The notes under the pieces are model-generated. The model searched no databases, was not told the origin of the DNA, and saw only the letters and a list, made by a program, of their open reading frames with translations. From positions 1 through 37,373 of the forward strand of contig JADFNR010000018.1 in assembly GCA_022563275.1 (NCBI GenBank): DNA of 37,373 nt, in the 5' to 3' direction. Source of the stretch: Chloroflexota bacterium (GTDB lineage Bacteria; Chloroflexota; Dehalococcoidia; UBA3495). Position numbers and translations under genes: made by a program. Numbering within the stretch: position 1 is the first letter of the stretch; the number at the start of each line of letters is the position of its first letter. Shown piece after piece: positions 7,499-15,960 of the stretch.

Positions 7499-8260
7499 TT
7501 ATTCAGGAGAGGTTGGTGCCGTGTTGGGCCGAACCACGATCTGGCTGGCCACGTTATAGCCGATTGACACTCGGTCACGCTGGGTGATTACTTCCATAAC
7601 TCCCAGATACGGCGCGGCCTCAGCCACGGTGATTGACTGCTCCGGCACGATCATGGAATCAACCAGGAACTTCAGCAACTGGGAATCTTCCTCGGGCACC
7701 CGGTCCACCACATAGGTCTCGCCGGACCGGGCTGTGTCCAAAGTCAGAGCGCCGGCCGGCATCTTGGGCTCGCCGGTGCCGGGGATGGGCCGTCCAAAGG
7801 GCGACCGCTTGGGGTGACCCAGCCGTTCCATCAACTTTTCCTGAAAGTCCTGGGACATGCCGTGCTCCAAGCGGTGGGCCTCATTGTGGGCCTGATGCAG
7901 GTCCATACCCAGTAATTTGACCACCAGCCATTCGGCCAACCGGTGCCGGCGGGCGATGTCTTCGCCGCCTTCCAGTCCCTGCTTGGTCAACCTGATCCGC
8001 TTGTCTTGGCCCACATCCACCAGGTTTTGCCGTTGCATCCGGCGGATCATCCCAGCCACGGAAGGCACGGAAGTGCCCAGTCCTTCAGTCTCGGGCAGTT
8101 TGCGCAGGGTGTCAGTCAACTGGGTGATGGTGGGATTCTCATCGTCTTCCCACAGCTTATAAAGGCAGAGCAGATAATTCTCTGTGCCCGGAGACAGGCG
8201 TAGACCGCCTTCGCTTGAATCGACATGACCGTTGCCGGTCTTTTTCTTGGGTGGAGCCAT
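7499..8260 (-). CDS. DtxR/MntR-family metal-dependent repressor
   Basis: A 253-residue DtxR-type regulator: N-terminal winged helix (SPGTENYLLCLYKL...TSVPSVAGMIRRMQRQNLVDV), metal-binding dimerisation domain (RRHRLAEWLVVKLLGMD then NEAHRLEHGMS) and a C-terminal SH3/FeoA-like domain (around VPEEDSQLLKFLVDSM to VSIGYNVASQIVV). His of RRHRL and Glu-His of RLEH align with metal ligands of DtxR/MntR; the position of DtxR Cys102 / MntR Glu99 is His. ATG at 8260 has AGGAA just upstream; the frame is open further upstream but without support. Same strand as, and 141 nt downstream of, the FbpC-like gene, so probably co-transcribed and controlling the adjacent iron transporter. Confidence 0.87.
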   Translation of the reverse strand: MAPPKKKTGNGHVDSSEGGLRLSPGTENYLLCLYKLWEDDENPTITQLTDTLRKLPETEGLGTSVPSVAGMIRRMQRQNLVDVGQDKRIRLTKQGLEGGEDIARRHRLAEWLVVKLLGMDLHQAHNEAHRLEHGMSQDFQEKLMERLGHPKRSPFGRPIPGTGEPKMPAGALTLDTARSGETYVVDRVPEEDSQLLKFLVDSMIVPEQSITVAEAAPYLGVMEVITQRDRVSIGYNVASQIVVRPNTAPTSPE

Positions 8261-8401
8261 TGGGTTCCTTATATCGCTTACCGCGCTTCCGGGATACGCA
8301 CGGCGGGTCTTTCGTTGGGGATCGAGACACTTGGCCGCCGCCGGTTCATTCCGGGTAGAGCCACACACCCTCACAGTCCAGTTGTCTCGGCTAGTCCTGG
8401 T

Positions 8402-9583
8402 TTAATGGACCGGGGCGCTTCCAACGTGGGGCACAGCCACCAGGCGGTCTCCGACGAACGGCCGCAGATGGTGTCCGTCGCGCAGGCTGACCGTGACGCT
8501 GGCGCCCACGGGATAATCGGCGGTATGGGAAAGAAGACACCGGACCGTTGCGCCCGAGGGCAGTCTAACCCGGTAAAGGTAGAAGGCCCCGCGGAACTCT
8601 CTTTCGACCACCACTCCGGCGCCGTTTTCGGCGGGCTGGCAGTCCAGGCAGTCCGGCCGAACCATCACTTCGATCTGGCTTTGGCCGTTGGCGTTCACGC
8701 CGGCCGGGGCTCCCGATTGCAATTCCGGCCAATCGATAGAACCCACCTCGGTGTGCAGGACACCGTCATCGTGGCTTGCCGGGAGGAAATCCACCATGCC
8801 TATGAACTGGGCCACGAATTTTGTAATTGGATGGTGGAAGATGGACTCAGGTGAGCCGGTCTGTTCTACCCGGCCCTCGTTCATCACCGCGACCACGTCC
8901 CCAACGAACAGGGCTTCTTCCTGATCGTGGGTGACAAATATGGCCGTGGCGTTGCTTGCTTTGAGTATGCCAAGAACGTCGCGCCGGACCTGCTCCCTCA
9001 ATTTGGGGTCCAGGTTGGAGAAGGGCTCATCCAGCAGCAGGACTTCCGGCTGGGGGGCCAGGGCACGGCCGAGGGCGACCCTTTGCTGCTGACCGCCGGA
9101 CAGCTCGTGGGGCATCCGGTGCCGTTGGGCGCTCAGGCTGATCAGCTCCAGGACTTCATCGACACGTTCTTGGCGCCCGCGGCCTTTGGGAAGGCCGTAA
9201 GCGATGTTCTGTTCAACCGTTAGATGTGGGAATAATGCGCCTTCTTGGAAAACCATGCCGACGCGCCGGTGTTCAGGAGGGGTGTTCTCGCCGGCGCCGC
9301 TGACTGTCTGGCCGCCGATGGTGATCACGCCGTCGTCCGGCTCTTCAAACCCGGCAATGAGCCTGAGCGCGGTGGTCTTGCCGCAACCACTGGGGCCCAG
9401 CAACGCCAGGACCTGGCCCTGGGGGATGCTCAGATCAAGGCCGGCCACCGCTACTACGCCGCCGAAACGCTTGGACAGGCCCTTACATTCCAATGCGGGG
9501 GCCAATGCGGAGGCCAACTCGGGGGCCAACTCGGTTGCGGCTAGTTGCCCGTTTTCAGACTGATCTCGGTCCGACAGTTTCAT
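8402..9583 (-). CDS. Ferric-iron-type ABC transporter ATP-binding protein (FbpC-like)
   Basis: ATPase of a binding-protein-dependent importer: Walker A GPSGCGKTT, Q-loop FQEGALFPHLT, signature LSGGQQQRVALGRAL, Walker B LLLDEPFSNLD and H-loop FVTHDQEEA, followed by a C-terminal TOBE-like domain (IEVMVRPDCLD onward). FbpC/PotA-like architecture. ATG at 9583 (MKLSDRD) is chosen because AAGGG lies 5 nt upstream; an upstream ATG at 9637 has no site and would run into the promoter. An Ala/Glu/Leu low-complexity stretch (ELAPELASALAPALE) precedes the ABC domain and is encoded by short tandem repeats of GCCAACTCGG type. Divergent from the binding protein and permease genes that would complete the transporter. 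Confidence 0.9.
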   Translation of the reverse strand: MKLSDRDQSENGQLAATELAPELASALAPALECKGLSKRFGGVVAVAGLDLSIPQGQVLALLGPSGCGKTTALRLIAGFEEPDDGVITIGGQTVSGAGENTPPEHRRVGMVFQEGALFPHLTVEQNIAYGLPKGRGRQERVDEVLELISLSAQRHRMPHELSGGQQQRVALGRALAPQPEVLLLDEPFSNLDPKLREQVRRDVLGILKASNATAIFVTHDQEEALFVGDVVAVMNEGRVEQTGSPESIFHHPITKFVAQFIGMVDFLPASHDDGVLHTEVGSIDWPELQSGAPAGVNANGQSQIEVMVRPDCLDCQPAENGAGVVVEREFRGAFYLYRVRLPSGATVRCLLSHTADYPVGASVTVSLRDGHHLRPFVGDRLVAVPHVGSAPVH

Positions 9584-9642
9584 CGATGCCCTTAACCCGA
9601 TCGTTACTCGCCCTAGATCACCTATATCTGGTGTCATTGCGA

Positions 9643-9680
9643 GTCTAGATAAGTGTAGACATTGTGAATCGCAATGTCAA
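9643..9680 (-). promoter_or_regulatory. fbpC promoter with inverted-repeat operator in the spacer
   Basis: On the - strand: TTGACA (complement of 9675-9680), 17-bp spacer, TACACT (complement of 9652-9657). A perfect inverted repeat GACATTG-N7-CAATGTC (9658-9678) fills the spacer and enters the -35 box. A second inverted repeat GTCTA-N8-TAGAC (9643-9660) covers the -10. This is a typical placement for repressor binding; the neighbouring DtxR-type protein is the obvious candidate. Confidence 0.7.
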
Positions 9681-9850
9681 TGTATAACTTGAAATCTTCG
9701 TGAAGCGATATTTTTGTAACACCCATGCTAAACGGTTTAACCAATACTAACGCGGCGATGTCTGATTATCTTGGCGTCCGCCAAGAATAAGACGCCCCAT
9801 TCGGTCTAGCGACTTCACATTCGACGTTGGCGGCAGCAGCAAACAAGTGA

Positions 9851-9879
9851 TTGACATTGCCCCCGTGGCGACGTATTCT
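9851..9879 (+). promoter_or_regulatory. Promoter of the fbpA-fbpB operon
   Basis: TTGACA (9851-9856), 17-bp spacer, TATTCT (9874-9879), about 105 nt before the binding-protein start. The 11 bp ATTGACATTGC (9850-9860) are identical to the - strand sequence at the fbpC -35 (complement of 9671-9681), so both promoters carry the GACATTG half-site. Confidence 0.7.
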
Positions 9880-9903
9880 CATGGTCACTTTATCGTGTAT
9901 ACA

Positions 9904-9935
9904 TCGTTTAAATATTAATGTACCTTTCGTTTAAA
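9904..9935 (+). repeat. Direct repeat TCGTTTAAA in the fbpA leader
   Basis: TCGTTTAAA occurs at 9904-9912 and 9927-9935 in an AT-rich leader, centre-to-centre distance 23 bp (about two helical turns). TGTATACA (9896-9903), a short palindrome, lies directly before the first copy. Possible additional regulator site; function unknown. Confidence 0.45.
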
Positions 9936-9984
9936 ACCATGTCTCGACGATAGAATAGATCAAACAGAGAGGCCAGGAATTAAA

Positions 9985-11010
9985 ATGGGTGCCGATGCAC
10001 GAAAAAAGATTGGTATCTGGGGAACGCTGGCGTTATTACTGTCAGCAGTATTATTCTCGGCTTGTGGGGGTTCGGGTGGTGACGCGGGTTCTCTCATAGT
10101 ATATTCGGGCCGCAGCGAAACTTTGGTGGGCCCGTTGATTCAGCGGTTCAAAGAGACCACCGGTATCGATGTCTCGGTCAAATACGCCGGCACGCCCCAA
10201 CTTGCCGCCACCCTATTGGAAGAGGGCGGCAACACCCCGGCGGATGTTTTCTTCGCCCAGGACCCCGGAGGCCTCAGCGCTGTGGCAGGACTATTGGCTC
10301 CCCTGCCGGAAAGCGCCTTGATGATGGTGCCCCAATGGGCGGTCTCTTCCGCCGGCGTTTGGGTCGGCGTCTCGGGCCGCGCCCGGACTGTGGTCTACAA
10401 TACAGAGCGGTTGACCCCGGAGGACCTGCCCGATGACCTGACTGGTTTCACGGACCCCAAGTGGAGGGGCCGCTTGGGATGGGCGCCCACCAACGCCTCG
10501 TTCCAGACCATGGTTACCGCGATGCGCGCGATCTGGGGCGAGGAAAAGACGGTCCAATGGTTGAAGGACATCCAGGCCAACGACCCCAAAGTCTACCCAA
10601 AGAACACCCCCATCGTCTCCGCGGCCGCGGCCGGCGAGATCGACGTTGGGCTGGTGAACCATTATTATCTGCACCGGTTCCTGGCCGAAGAGGGCGCTTC
10701 CTTCGGCGCGCGCAACTATCATCTGCCCGCGGGAGGGCCGGGAGCCATAGTGATGGTCGCGGGGGTTGGTATCCTTTCGGCGTCGGATAACAAGGAAAAC
10801 GCCCAACGGTTCGTGGACTTTCTACTGTCTGAGGAGTCCCAGCGGTTCTTCGTGGAGGAGACATTTGAGTATCCCTTGGCCGCCGGCATCCCCGTTGCGA
10901 AAGGCGTAACTCCATTGTCCGAGGTTAATAATCCAGACCTTTCCTCCGCGGCCCTCGACGACTTGGAGGGCACCCAGAAGGCGCTCCGTGAGGCGGGCAT
11001 CATCCCGTGA
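9985..11010 (+). CDS. Ferric-iron-type ABC transporter substrate-binding lipoprotein (FbpA-like)
   Basis: A 341-residue periplasmic-type binding protein with a lipoprotein signal (basic start, hydrophobic core, LFSAC with Cys27). The mature part starts LIVYSGRSETLVGPLIQRF, as in FbpA/FutA proteins. VNHYYLHRF has the adjacent Tyr pair (227-228) that coordinates Fe(III) in FbpA relatives. Other family segments: TPADVFFAQDPGGLSAV and GRARTVVYNT. AGGA lies upstream of the ATG. Its stop overlaps the GTG start of the permease gene by 4 nt (GTGA), so the two are translationally coupled. Iron as substrate follows from the family and the DtxR neighbour. Confidence 0.9.
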   Translation: MGADARKKIGIWGTLALLLSAVLFSACGGSGGDAGSLIVYSGRSETLVGPLIQRFKETTGIDVSVKYAGTPQLAATLLEEGGNTPADVFFAQDPGGLSAVAGLLAPLPESALMMVPQWAVSSAGVWVGVSGRARTVVYNTERLTPEDLPDDLTGFTDPKWRGRLGWAPTNASFQTMVTAMRAIWGEEKTVQWLKDIQANDPKVYPKNTPIVSAAAAGEIDVGLVNHYYLHRFLAEEGASFGARNYHLPAGGPGAIVMVAGVGILSASDNKENAQRFVDFLLSEESQRFFVEETFEYPLAAGIPVAKGVTPLSEVNNPDLSSAALDDLEGTQKALREAGIIP

Positions 11011-12644
11011 CCTCCTTTTCGGTGGCGGCGGCCGGGCTGAGGTCGGTGTTGACCGCCGGGCTGAGGTCGTTGGCTGGAGGCCGAAGTATCCCTCCGTCGG
11101 TGATCTGGGTTCCGGCCGTGTTCGTGGGGGGCGTCCTCCTGCTGCCACTGGTCTATCTGGTGATTCGGACATTTGATTCCGGGGGCGAAGTCTGGGACCT
11201 GCTCTTCCGTCAGCGGGTGGCTGCGATACTGGGCCGGACTGTCCTTTTGGTGGCCACCGTTACCGGAGCTTCCATCATCCTGGCGTTGCCCCTGGCCTGG
11301 CTCACCACCCGCACCGACCTGCCCTTCCGCCGCGCTTGGGTCGTGCTGTCGGCCTTGCCGCTGGTGATACCCAGTTACGTGGCCGGATTCATCGTGGTCG
11401 CCGCCCTGGGTCCAAGAGGGATGCTGCAGGGGGCTTTAGAGGGACCTTTCGGCATTGACCGGCTCCCGGACATCCACGGTTTCGCCGGCGCCTTGCTGAC
11501 CCTGACCTTCCTCAGTTTCCCTTATGTTGTCCTGACGGTCCGGGCGGCCATGCTCCGTATCGATCCCGCCATGGAAGAATCGTCCCGTGGCCTGGGCCGT
11601 GGCAGTTGGGCCACTTTCTTCTTTGTCACCCTGCCCCTGCTCCGGCCGGGCATCGCCGCCGGGGGGCTGTTGGTGGCGTTATACACCCTTTCCGACTTTG
11701 GAGCGGTGTCGCTTCTGCGTTACGAGACATTTACCTGGGCCATCTTCGTGCAGTATGAGTCGGCATTGGACCGCACCCTGGGCGCGGGGCTTTCGCTGTC
11801 TCTGGTGGTGTTGGCCCTGGCCATCGTGGGACTTGAGGTGTTCAGCCGGGGCCGGGCCCGTTACTACAGCAGTTCGTCTTCCGCATCACGCCCGCCGTCG
11901 ATGGTCCGCCTCGGCCGGTGGCGGTGGCCGGCGGTGGCGTTCTGCTCGACTGTCGTAGCTGTTTCCCTGGCGGCGCCCATGTCCGTATTGGGTTATTGGG
12001 TTGTCAGGGGAGTCTCAGCCGGCGAGCCCTTCAATCTGGTCTGGGAAGCGGTGGGAAACTCGGTTTACATCGCGGCCCTGGCGGCAACGGCGGCGGTGGC
12101 AGCCGCCCTCCCGGTGGCCGCCCTCTCGGTGCGTTATCCAGGCGTCCTCAGCGGGTTGTTGGAACGGCTCAGCTACATCGGGTTCGCCCTGCCCGGGATC
12201 GCAATCGCCCTGGCGTTGGTGTTCTTCGGGGCCAGATACGCGCCGCTGTTGTACCAGACAACCGGGCTATTGTTGTTGGCCTACGTGGTGCTGTACTTGT
12301 CTCCGGCCCTGGGAGCGGTGCGCACATCGTTGTTACAGATCAGCCCCAGGATAGAGGAGGCGGCCCGGGGCCTGGGCAACAGCCCCCTGCGCGCCTTCTC
12401 CTCGGTGACGCTGCCGGTGGCTAGGCCGGGGTTGATGGCCGGATGGGCCTTGGTCTTTCTCCTGGTGATGAAAGAACTACCCGCGACGTTGATACTGAGC
12501 CCCATCGGGTTCAACACGCTGGCCACGTCCATCTGGTCGGCCGCCTCCGAAGCGTTCTTCGCCAGGGCGGCGTTGCCGGCCCTGCTGCTCATCGCCGCAT
12601 CGGCCGTTCCCCTGGCCTTTCTCATGCTCCGCGAGCGACGGTAG
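11007..12644 (+). CDS. Ferric-iron-type ABC transporter permease, fused two-domain (FbpB-like)
   Basis: A 545-residue inner-membrane permease with two homologous BPD_transp_1 halves in one chain, as in FbpB. Each half has an EAA-type loop that docks on the ATPase: EESSRGLGRGSWATFFFVTL in the first and EEAARGLGNSPLRAFSSVTL in the second. About a dozen hydrophobic helices are visible. Starts with GTG overlapping the stop of the binding-protein gene by 4 nt. Works with the lipoprotein at 9985 and the ATPase at 8402. Confidence 0.92.
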   Translation: MTSFSVAAAGLRSVLTAGLRSLAGGRSIPPSVIWVPAVFVGGVLLLPLVYLVIRTFDSGGEVWDLLFRQRVAAILGRTVLLVATVTGASIILALPLAWLTTRTDLPFRRAWVVLSALPLVIPSYVAGFIVVAALGPRGMLQGALEGPFGIDRLPDIHGFAGALLTLTFLSFPYVVLTVRAAMLRIDPAMEESSRGLGRGSWATFFFVTLPLLRPGIAAGGLLVALYTLSDFGAVSLLRYETFTWAIFVQYESALDRTLGAGLSLSLVVLALAIVGLEVFSRGRARYYSSSSSASRPPSMVRLGRWRWPAVAFCSTVVAVSLAAPMSVLGYWVVRGVSAGEPFNLVWEAVGNSVYIAALAATAAVAAALPVAALSVRYPGVLSGLLERLSYIGFALPGIAIALALVFFGARYAPLLYQTTGLLLLAYVVLYLSPALGAVRTSLLQISPRIEEAARGLGNSPLRAFSSVTLPVARPGLMAGWALVFLLVMKELPATLILSPIGFNTLATSIWSAASEAFFARAALPALLLIAASAVPLAFLMLRERR

Positions 12645-12720
12645 GCTATAATCTACCGGGCCCGGCCCGGGGATTGGATAGTGGCCGGTCATTCTTATTC
12701 GCTGATTCGGGAGTAGTGCG

Positions 12721-14007
12721 TTGCCCCAGGACGACAACACCCTCACGGTTATCTTGCCCGGCAAATTGATCGACGGCGTTGACGGCAAGGTCCAAGAAGG
12801 CATGGCGGTGGCCGTGCAGGGAAACACCATCAGATGGACCGGCCCGGCCTCCCAGGCTGAGAGTCTGGACAGCGGCGGGGCCCAGCGGAAGACGCTGAAT
12901 TTTCCTGGAGGCACACTGCTGGCGGGACTGTTCGACATCCACACCCATACCAACATGCCCGGCGACGGCCGGACCGGCGAGCAGGTCAATGATGACGACG
13001 ATGACGAGATACGCCTGCTCCGGTCGGCCCGCAATACTGCCGCGGCCGTGGCCTCCGGCGTCACCACCATGTGCGATTGCGGCTCCTGGAACCGCACCGG
13101 GTTCGCGCTGAAAAAAGGGCTGGCCGCGGGTCTGGTGGAAGGCCCCAGGGTCTTGGTCTCGGGACCTCCGATCACCGTGACCGGCGGCCATCTCTGGTAC
13201 ATGGGCGGAGTAGCCGACGGTCTGGACGGAGTGCGCAAACGCGTCCAGTATCTGATCAAACAGGGGGCCGACTTCATCAAGGTCGCCGCATCAGGCGGCA
13301 GCACCACGTCCAGCGACCCTTACCGGGCGTCCTACTCGGCCGCTGAGTTGACCGCCATCGTCGACGAGGCCCACAAACGGGGCCGCTCCGTTCTAGCCCA
13401 CTGCCGCTGCACCGAATCGATCAACTCGGCACTGGACGCTGGGATTGACGCCATCTTGCATTGCGCCTTCTACGATAGCGACGGCAGCTACCGGTTCGAC
13501 CAGAAGACCGCCGACCGGTTGGCGGCTTCGGAGGTGTGGCTCAACCCCACCATGGCCCTGGGACGAGCCAACCGGACGCGGTTGACCAAGATCAAGGATG
13601 AGCGACCTCTGACATCCGAAGAACAGGACCGGCTCGAACGCTCCACCGTGTCCGGCGAGAACTCTCTGGCCCAGTTCGGCGCCCTGATAAAAGCCGGCGT
13701 GAAGCTGGTGGGAGGCTCCGATTGCGGCTGGAGCTATTATCCATTCGGTGACTTCCAAGCAGAGATAATTTCCCTCCACGTTGCCGGCCTGTCCAGGCTG
13801 GAAGCCATCTATGCGGGCACGCGCAGTCCCGCGGCGGCTCTGGGCATCCAAGACTCCATCGGGACCGTGGAGCCGGGAAAGGAAGCAGACCTGTTGGTGG
13901 TTAACGGCGACCCCAGCCAGGACCTGGAATGCCTGCGGGACGTGGCCGCTGTCTTCAAAGGCGGGACCAGGGTCCCCACGGCCAAAGAACGAGAGGGCCT
14001 GGTCTAG
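12721..14007 (+). CDS. Metal-dependent amidohydrolase, imidazolonepropionase/prolidase-like
   Basis: A 428-residue member of the amidohydrolase superfamily. Metal ligands are visible: HTH (74-76) after GLFDI, a Lys in FIKVAASGG (Lys187), His227 (LAHCRC), His247 (LHCAFYD) and Asp334 (GGSDCGW). The C-terminal small domain ends GTVEPGKEADLLVVNGDP, usual for the family. It hydrolyses a C-N bond in a cyclic amide or dipeptide-like substrate; the exact substrate is unknown. An acidic run (NDDDDDE, 90-96) is unusual. The start is TTG with GGGAG 7 nt upstream. A TATAAT-like box (12647-12652) lies just after the permease gene, but no good -35 is seen. Confidence 0.85.
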   Translation: MPQDDNTLTVILPGKLIDGVDGKVQEGMAVAVQGNTIRWTGPASQAESLDSGGAQRKTLNFPGGTLLAGLFDIHTHTNMPGDGRTGEQVNDDDDDEIRLLRSARNTAAAVASGVTTMCDCGSWNRTGFALKKGLAAGLVEGPRVLVSGPPITVTGGHLWYMGGVADGLDGVRKRVQYLIKQGADFIKVAASGGSTTSSDPYRASYSAAELTAIVDEAHKRGRSVLAHCRCTESINSALDAGIDAILHCAFYDSDGSYRFDQKTADRLAASEVWLNPTMALGRANRTRLTKIKDERPLTSEEQDRLERSTVSGENSLAQFGALIKAGVKLVGGSDCGWSYYPFGDFQAEIISLHVAGLSRLEAIYAGTRSPAAALGIQDSIGTVEPGKEADLLVVNGDPSQDLECLRDVAAVFKGGTRVPTAKEREGLV

Positions 14008-14163
14008 CGGCGATGCACCATCGTAGAGCTTGAGATGCGAATCCCAGGCTGAGTCGGCGAGGCGTCGGCCAGGCGCAGATCAGTGGACTAACCCCAGAGC
14101 GGATTGTATTATTATGTCCGGTAAAATAGCCCGCCTCAGGTGGGTCAGCAGCAGGAGGAAAAC

Positions 14164-14547
14164 TTGAAGAAAGTTACTATGAGCAGTGTGCCCAAGACCA
14201 AAGTCGATATGAATCCCCTGGGCACCGGCGGCCTGATGACAGGCACCCAGGTCTGGGCCCAGGCTATCTTGGAAGCAGAAGACAGCAGCGACTTCAGCTT
14301 CGGCATCCGGGTATTCGACGCCGGTGCGAGGACCAAGTTCCACAAGCACCCCGGCGACCAGATCTTGATCATCACCGATGGCACCGGCAGCGTGGGCACG
14401 GACAATGAGACCCTGACCGTCGTCGAGGGTGACGTTATCCTCATCCCGGCCGGTGAGAACCACTTCCACGGCGCTCCCGACGCCACCTCCATGGCCCACA
14501 TCACCATCCAGAAGAAAGGCAACGTAACCGAACAAACGGAAGCCTAG
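14164..14547 (+). CDS. Small single-domain cupin protein
   Basis: A 127-residue cupin. Motif 1 is FHKHPGDQILIITDGTG (two His and Gln as likely metal ligands) and motif 2 is VEGDVILIPAGENHFHGAPD (His near the end). TTG at 14164 is chosen because AGGAGG (14153-14158) lies 5 nt upstream; the ATG at 14179 is 20 nt from that site. A GTG further upstream (14140) has no support. No catalytic function can be assigned: such small cupins include dioxygenases, isomerases and binding proteins. A strong terminator follows 32 nt after the stop. Confidence 0.85.
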   Translation: MKKVTMSSVPKTKVDMNPLGTGGLMTGTQVWAQAILEAEDSSDFSFGIRVFDAGARTKFHKHPGDQILIITDGTGSVGTDNETLTVVEGDVILIPAGENHFHGAPDATSMAHITIQKKGNVTEQTEA

Positions 14548-14578
14548 CCCCCTTCGGGCGGGCAGAATTAGGAAAGAG

Positions 14579-14617
14579 TCCCGGAGACGTAGATCGTCTC
14601 CGGGATTATTTCTTTCT
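14579..14617 (+). terminator. Strong Rho-independent terminator after the cupin gene
   Basis: Perfect 11-bp stem TCCCGGAGACG (14579-14589) / CGTCTCCGGGA (14595-14605), 5-nt loop, followed by TTATTTCTTTC. Confidence 0.9.
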
Positions 14618-14628
14618 GGGCCAATGAC

Positions 14629-14985
14629 GTAGGGGTGGGTTTCCAACCCGGCCATTCAGACACGCAACCACGACAAAAATGGAAGTTTAGTCTCTCCCCA
14701 CCGAGTAGTTATGCTCCGTTGGGATTGGCGGCCGCGAAGCAGGGCTAGTTGGAAACCCGCCCCTACATGATCGTTTTAGCCTCCTGCGGCGCCGCCATCG
14801 TCATTCCAGCGAGCCTCGGGGCGAATCGGTTTTACCGTAGGCGCGGGTTTATAACCCGCTTTGTTATCCGGCCACGGTTGTTCTCGGGTGGAAGATGCGC
14901 TGGGTAAGAATAGGCTAACCGCCACGATATAGGGGGCACAAGCGCGTTTTACGATTGTCTCAGCGGGTTGGAAACCCGCGCCTAC
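14629..14985. repeat. Four palindromic REP-like repeats in two inverted pairs
   Basis: Copies of a unit GTAGG(G/C)G(T/C)GGGTTT followed by NNAACCCGC lie at 14629-14653 (+), 14741-14766 (-), 14837-14859 (+) and 14961-14985 (-). Each + copy faces a - copy about 110-120 bp away, giving two units of 138 and 149 bp. The first pair shares GTAGGGG(T/C)GGGTTTCC and the second shares GTAGGCGCGGGTTT. The units' inner sequences differ. No gene is seen in 14548-15017. Confidence 0.85.
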
Positions 14986-15017
14986 GGAGATGCGCTTCGG
15001 GTTGCCTGGCGATTGAC

Positions 15018-15899
15018 TCAGTCGCCGGTGGCCTCCGCGATGATGCGGATGGTCTCCGCCAGGTCTCTGTCTTTGTCCCGGCTCTCCGGGTTCTCATCGC
15101 CTAGGTGGGTATCGCCGATCATGCGGTACATGTCGGCCACTCCCTTGAAGATGTTGGGCGTCATCCCCAGATCGCTGAAGGTTTTCTCGATCTCCTCCAT
15201 CTCGCTGACCCAACGGCGGGACTTGGCCGGCATGGTGGGCATCCAGCCTTCCATGCGGGTGACCACCGCCGGCTGGCTGCCGCTGAACTCGGCCATCAAC
15301 TCCTTGGTCAGGCCCAGTTTCTCGGCCGCTATCAACAGTTCGGCATGCAGCGCCGTGGTCCCCTTGGTCATGGCCGCGTAGCACATCTTGATGCCCGATG
15401 CCCGGCCCAACTGTGGCCCAAGGTTGCGCACGTCTAACCCAAAGTCACGGAGTTGTTCGAACTCAACGGCATTGTCTCCCGAGACGTAGACCCTGGGGCT
15501 GGAGCCGTTGCGGGGCGGCCCGCCGATGATGGAAGCGTCCACGTACCGGGCGCCGGCTTCGCTCAAGACACCCTCCATCTCCCGGCTCAACCCGGGGTTG
15601 ATGGCGTTGCATTCGGCGAACAGCAGGTCCGTGCCGGTGGCCTTCACGGCATCGGCGATCTCACGGCAAAGGCCGGGCACCGCCTCCGAGATGGTGACCG
15701 ACATCAATACGTCGGCCTGCTCGACCAGTTCGTTGAGGTTGGGCACGTCGGTGATCCCAGCCTGCTGGGAAAGCTCCCGCGTCCGTTCGCTGCGGCCCGC
15801 CAGACAGGTGAGGACCCGCAGTTCGTGCTCTTTAAGCAGTTGACCTATGGCATGCCCCATGTCTCCGGGGCTGAGTATGGCTACAGACTCGATGGGCAA
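15018..15899 (-). CDS. NAD(P)-dependent beta-hydroxyacid dehydrogenase-like protein with DUF1932-type C-terminus
   Basis: A 293-residue protein of the 6-phosphogluconate / 3-hydroxyisobutyrate dehydrogenase superfamily. The N-terminal Rossmann fold starts VAILSPGDMGHAIGQLL (GxxxMGxxxG fingerprint). A substrate-loop segment ASIIGGPPRNG follows, then SGIKMCYAAMTKGTTALHAE with the probable catalytic Lys. The all-helical C-terminal half resembles the DUF1932 type rather than classical HIBADH. The start is TTG with AAGGAG 7 nt upstream. It lies 61 nt downstream of the zinc-permease gene on the same strand, separated by an AT-rich stretch with a tandem CAGCTATCAGCTAT motif (around 15919-15935). Substrate unknown. 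Confidence 0.8.
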   Translation of the reverse strand: MPIESVAILSPGDMGHAIGQLLKEHELRVLTCLAGRSERTRELSQQAGITDVPNLNELVEQADVLMSVTISEAVPGLCREIADAVKATGTDLLFAECNAINPGLSREMEGVLSEAGARYVDASIIGGPPRNGSSPRVYVSGDNAVEFEQLRDFGLDVRNLGPQLGRASGIKMCYAAMTKGTTALHAELLIAAEKLGLTKELMAEFSGSQPAVVTRMEGWMPTMPAKSRRWVSEMEEIEKTFSDLGMTPNIFKGVADMYRMIGDTHLGDENPESRDKDRDLAETIRIIAEATGD

Positions 15900-15960
15900 T
15901 TCAGAACTCCTTCACGACCAGCTATCAGCTATCAGTATATTATCAGTTGCGTTGTATCTG

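Noticed and set aside
14548..15017. CRISPR-like array from the four repeats
   Set aside because: The copies alternate in orientation and are not evenly spaced at 30-40 bp; a REP-type arrangement explains them better, and no cas gene is present.
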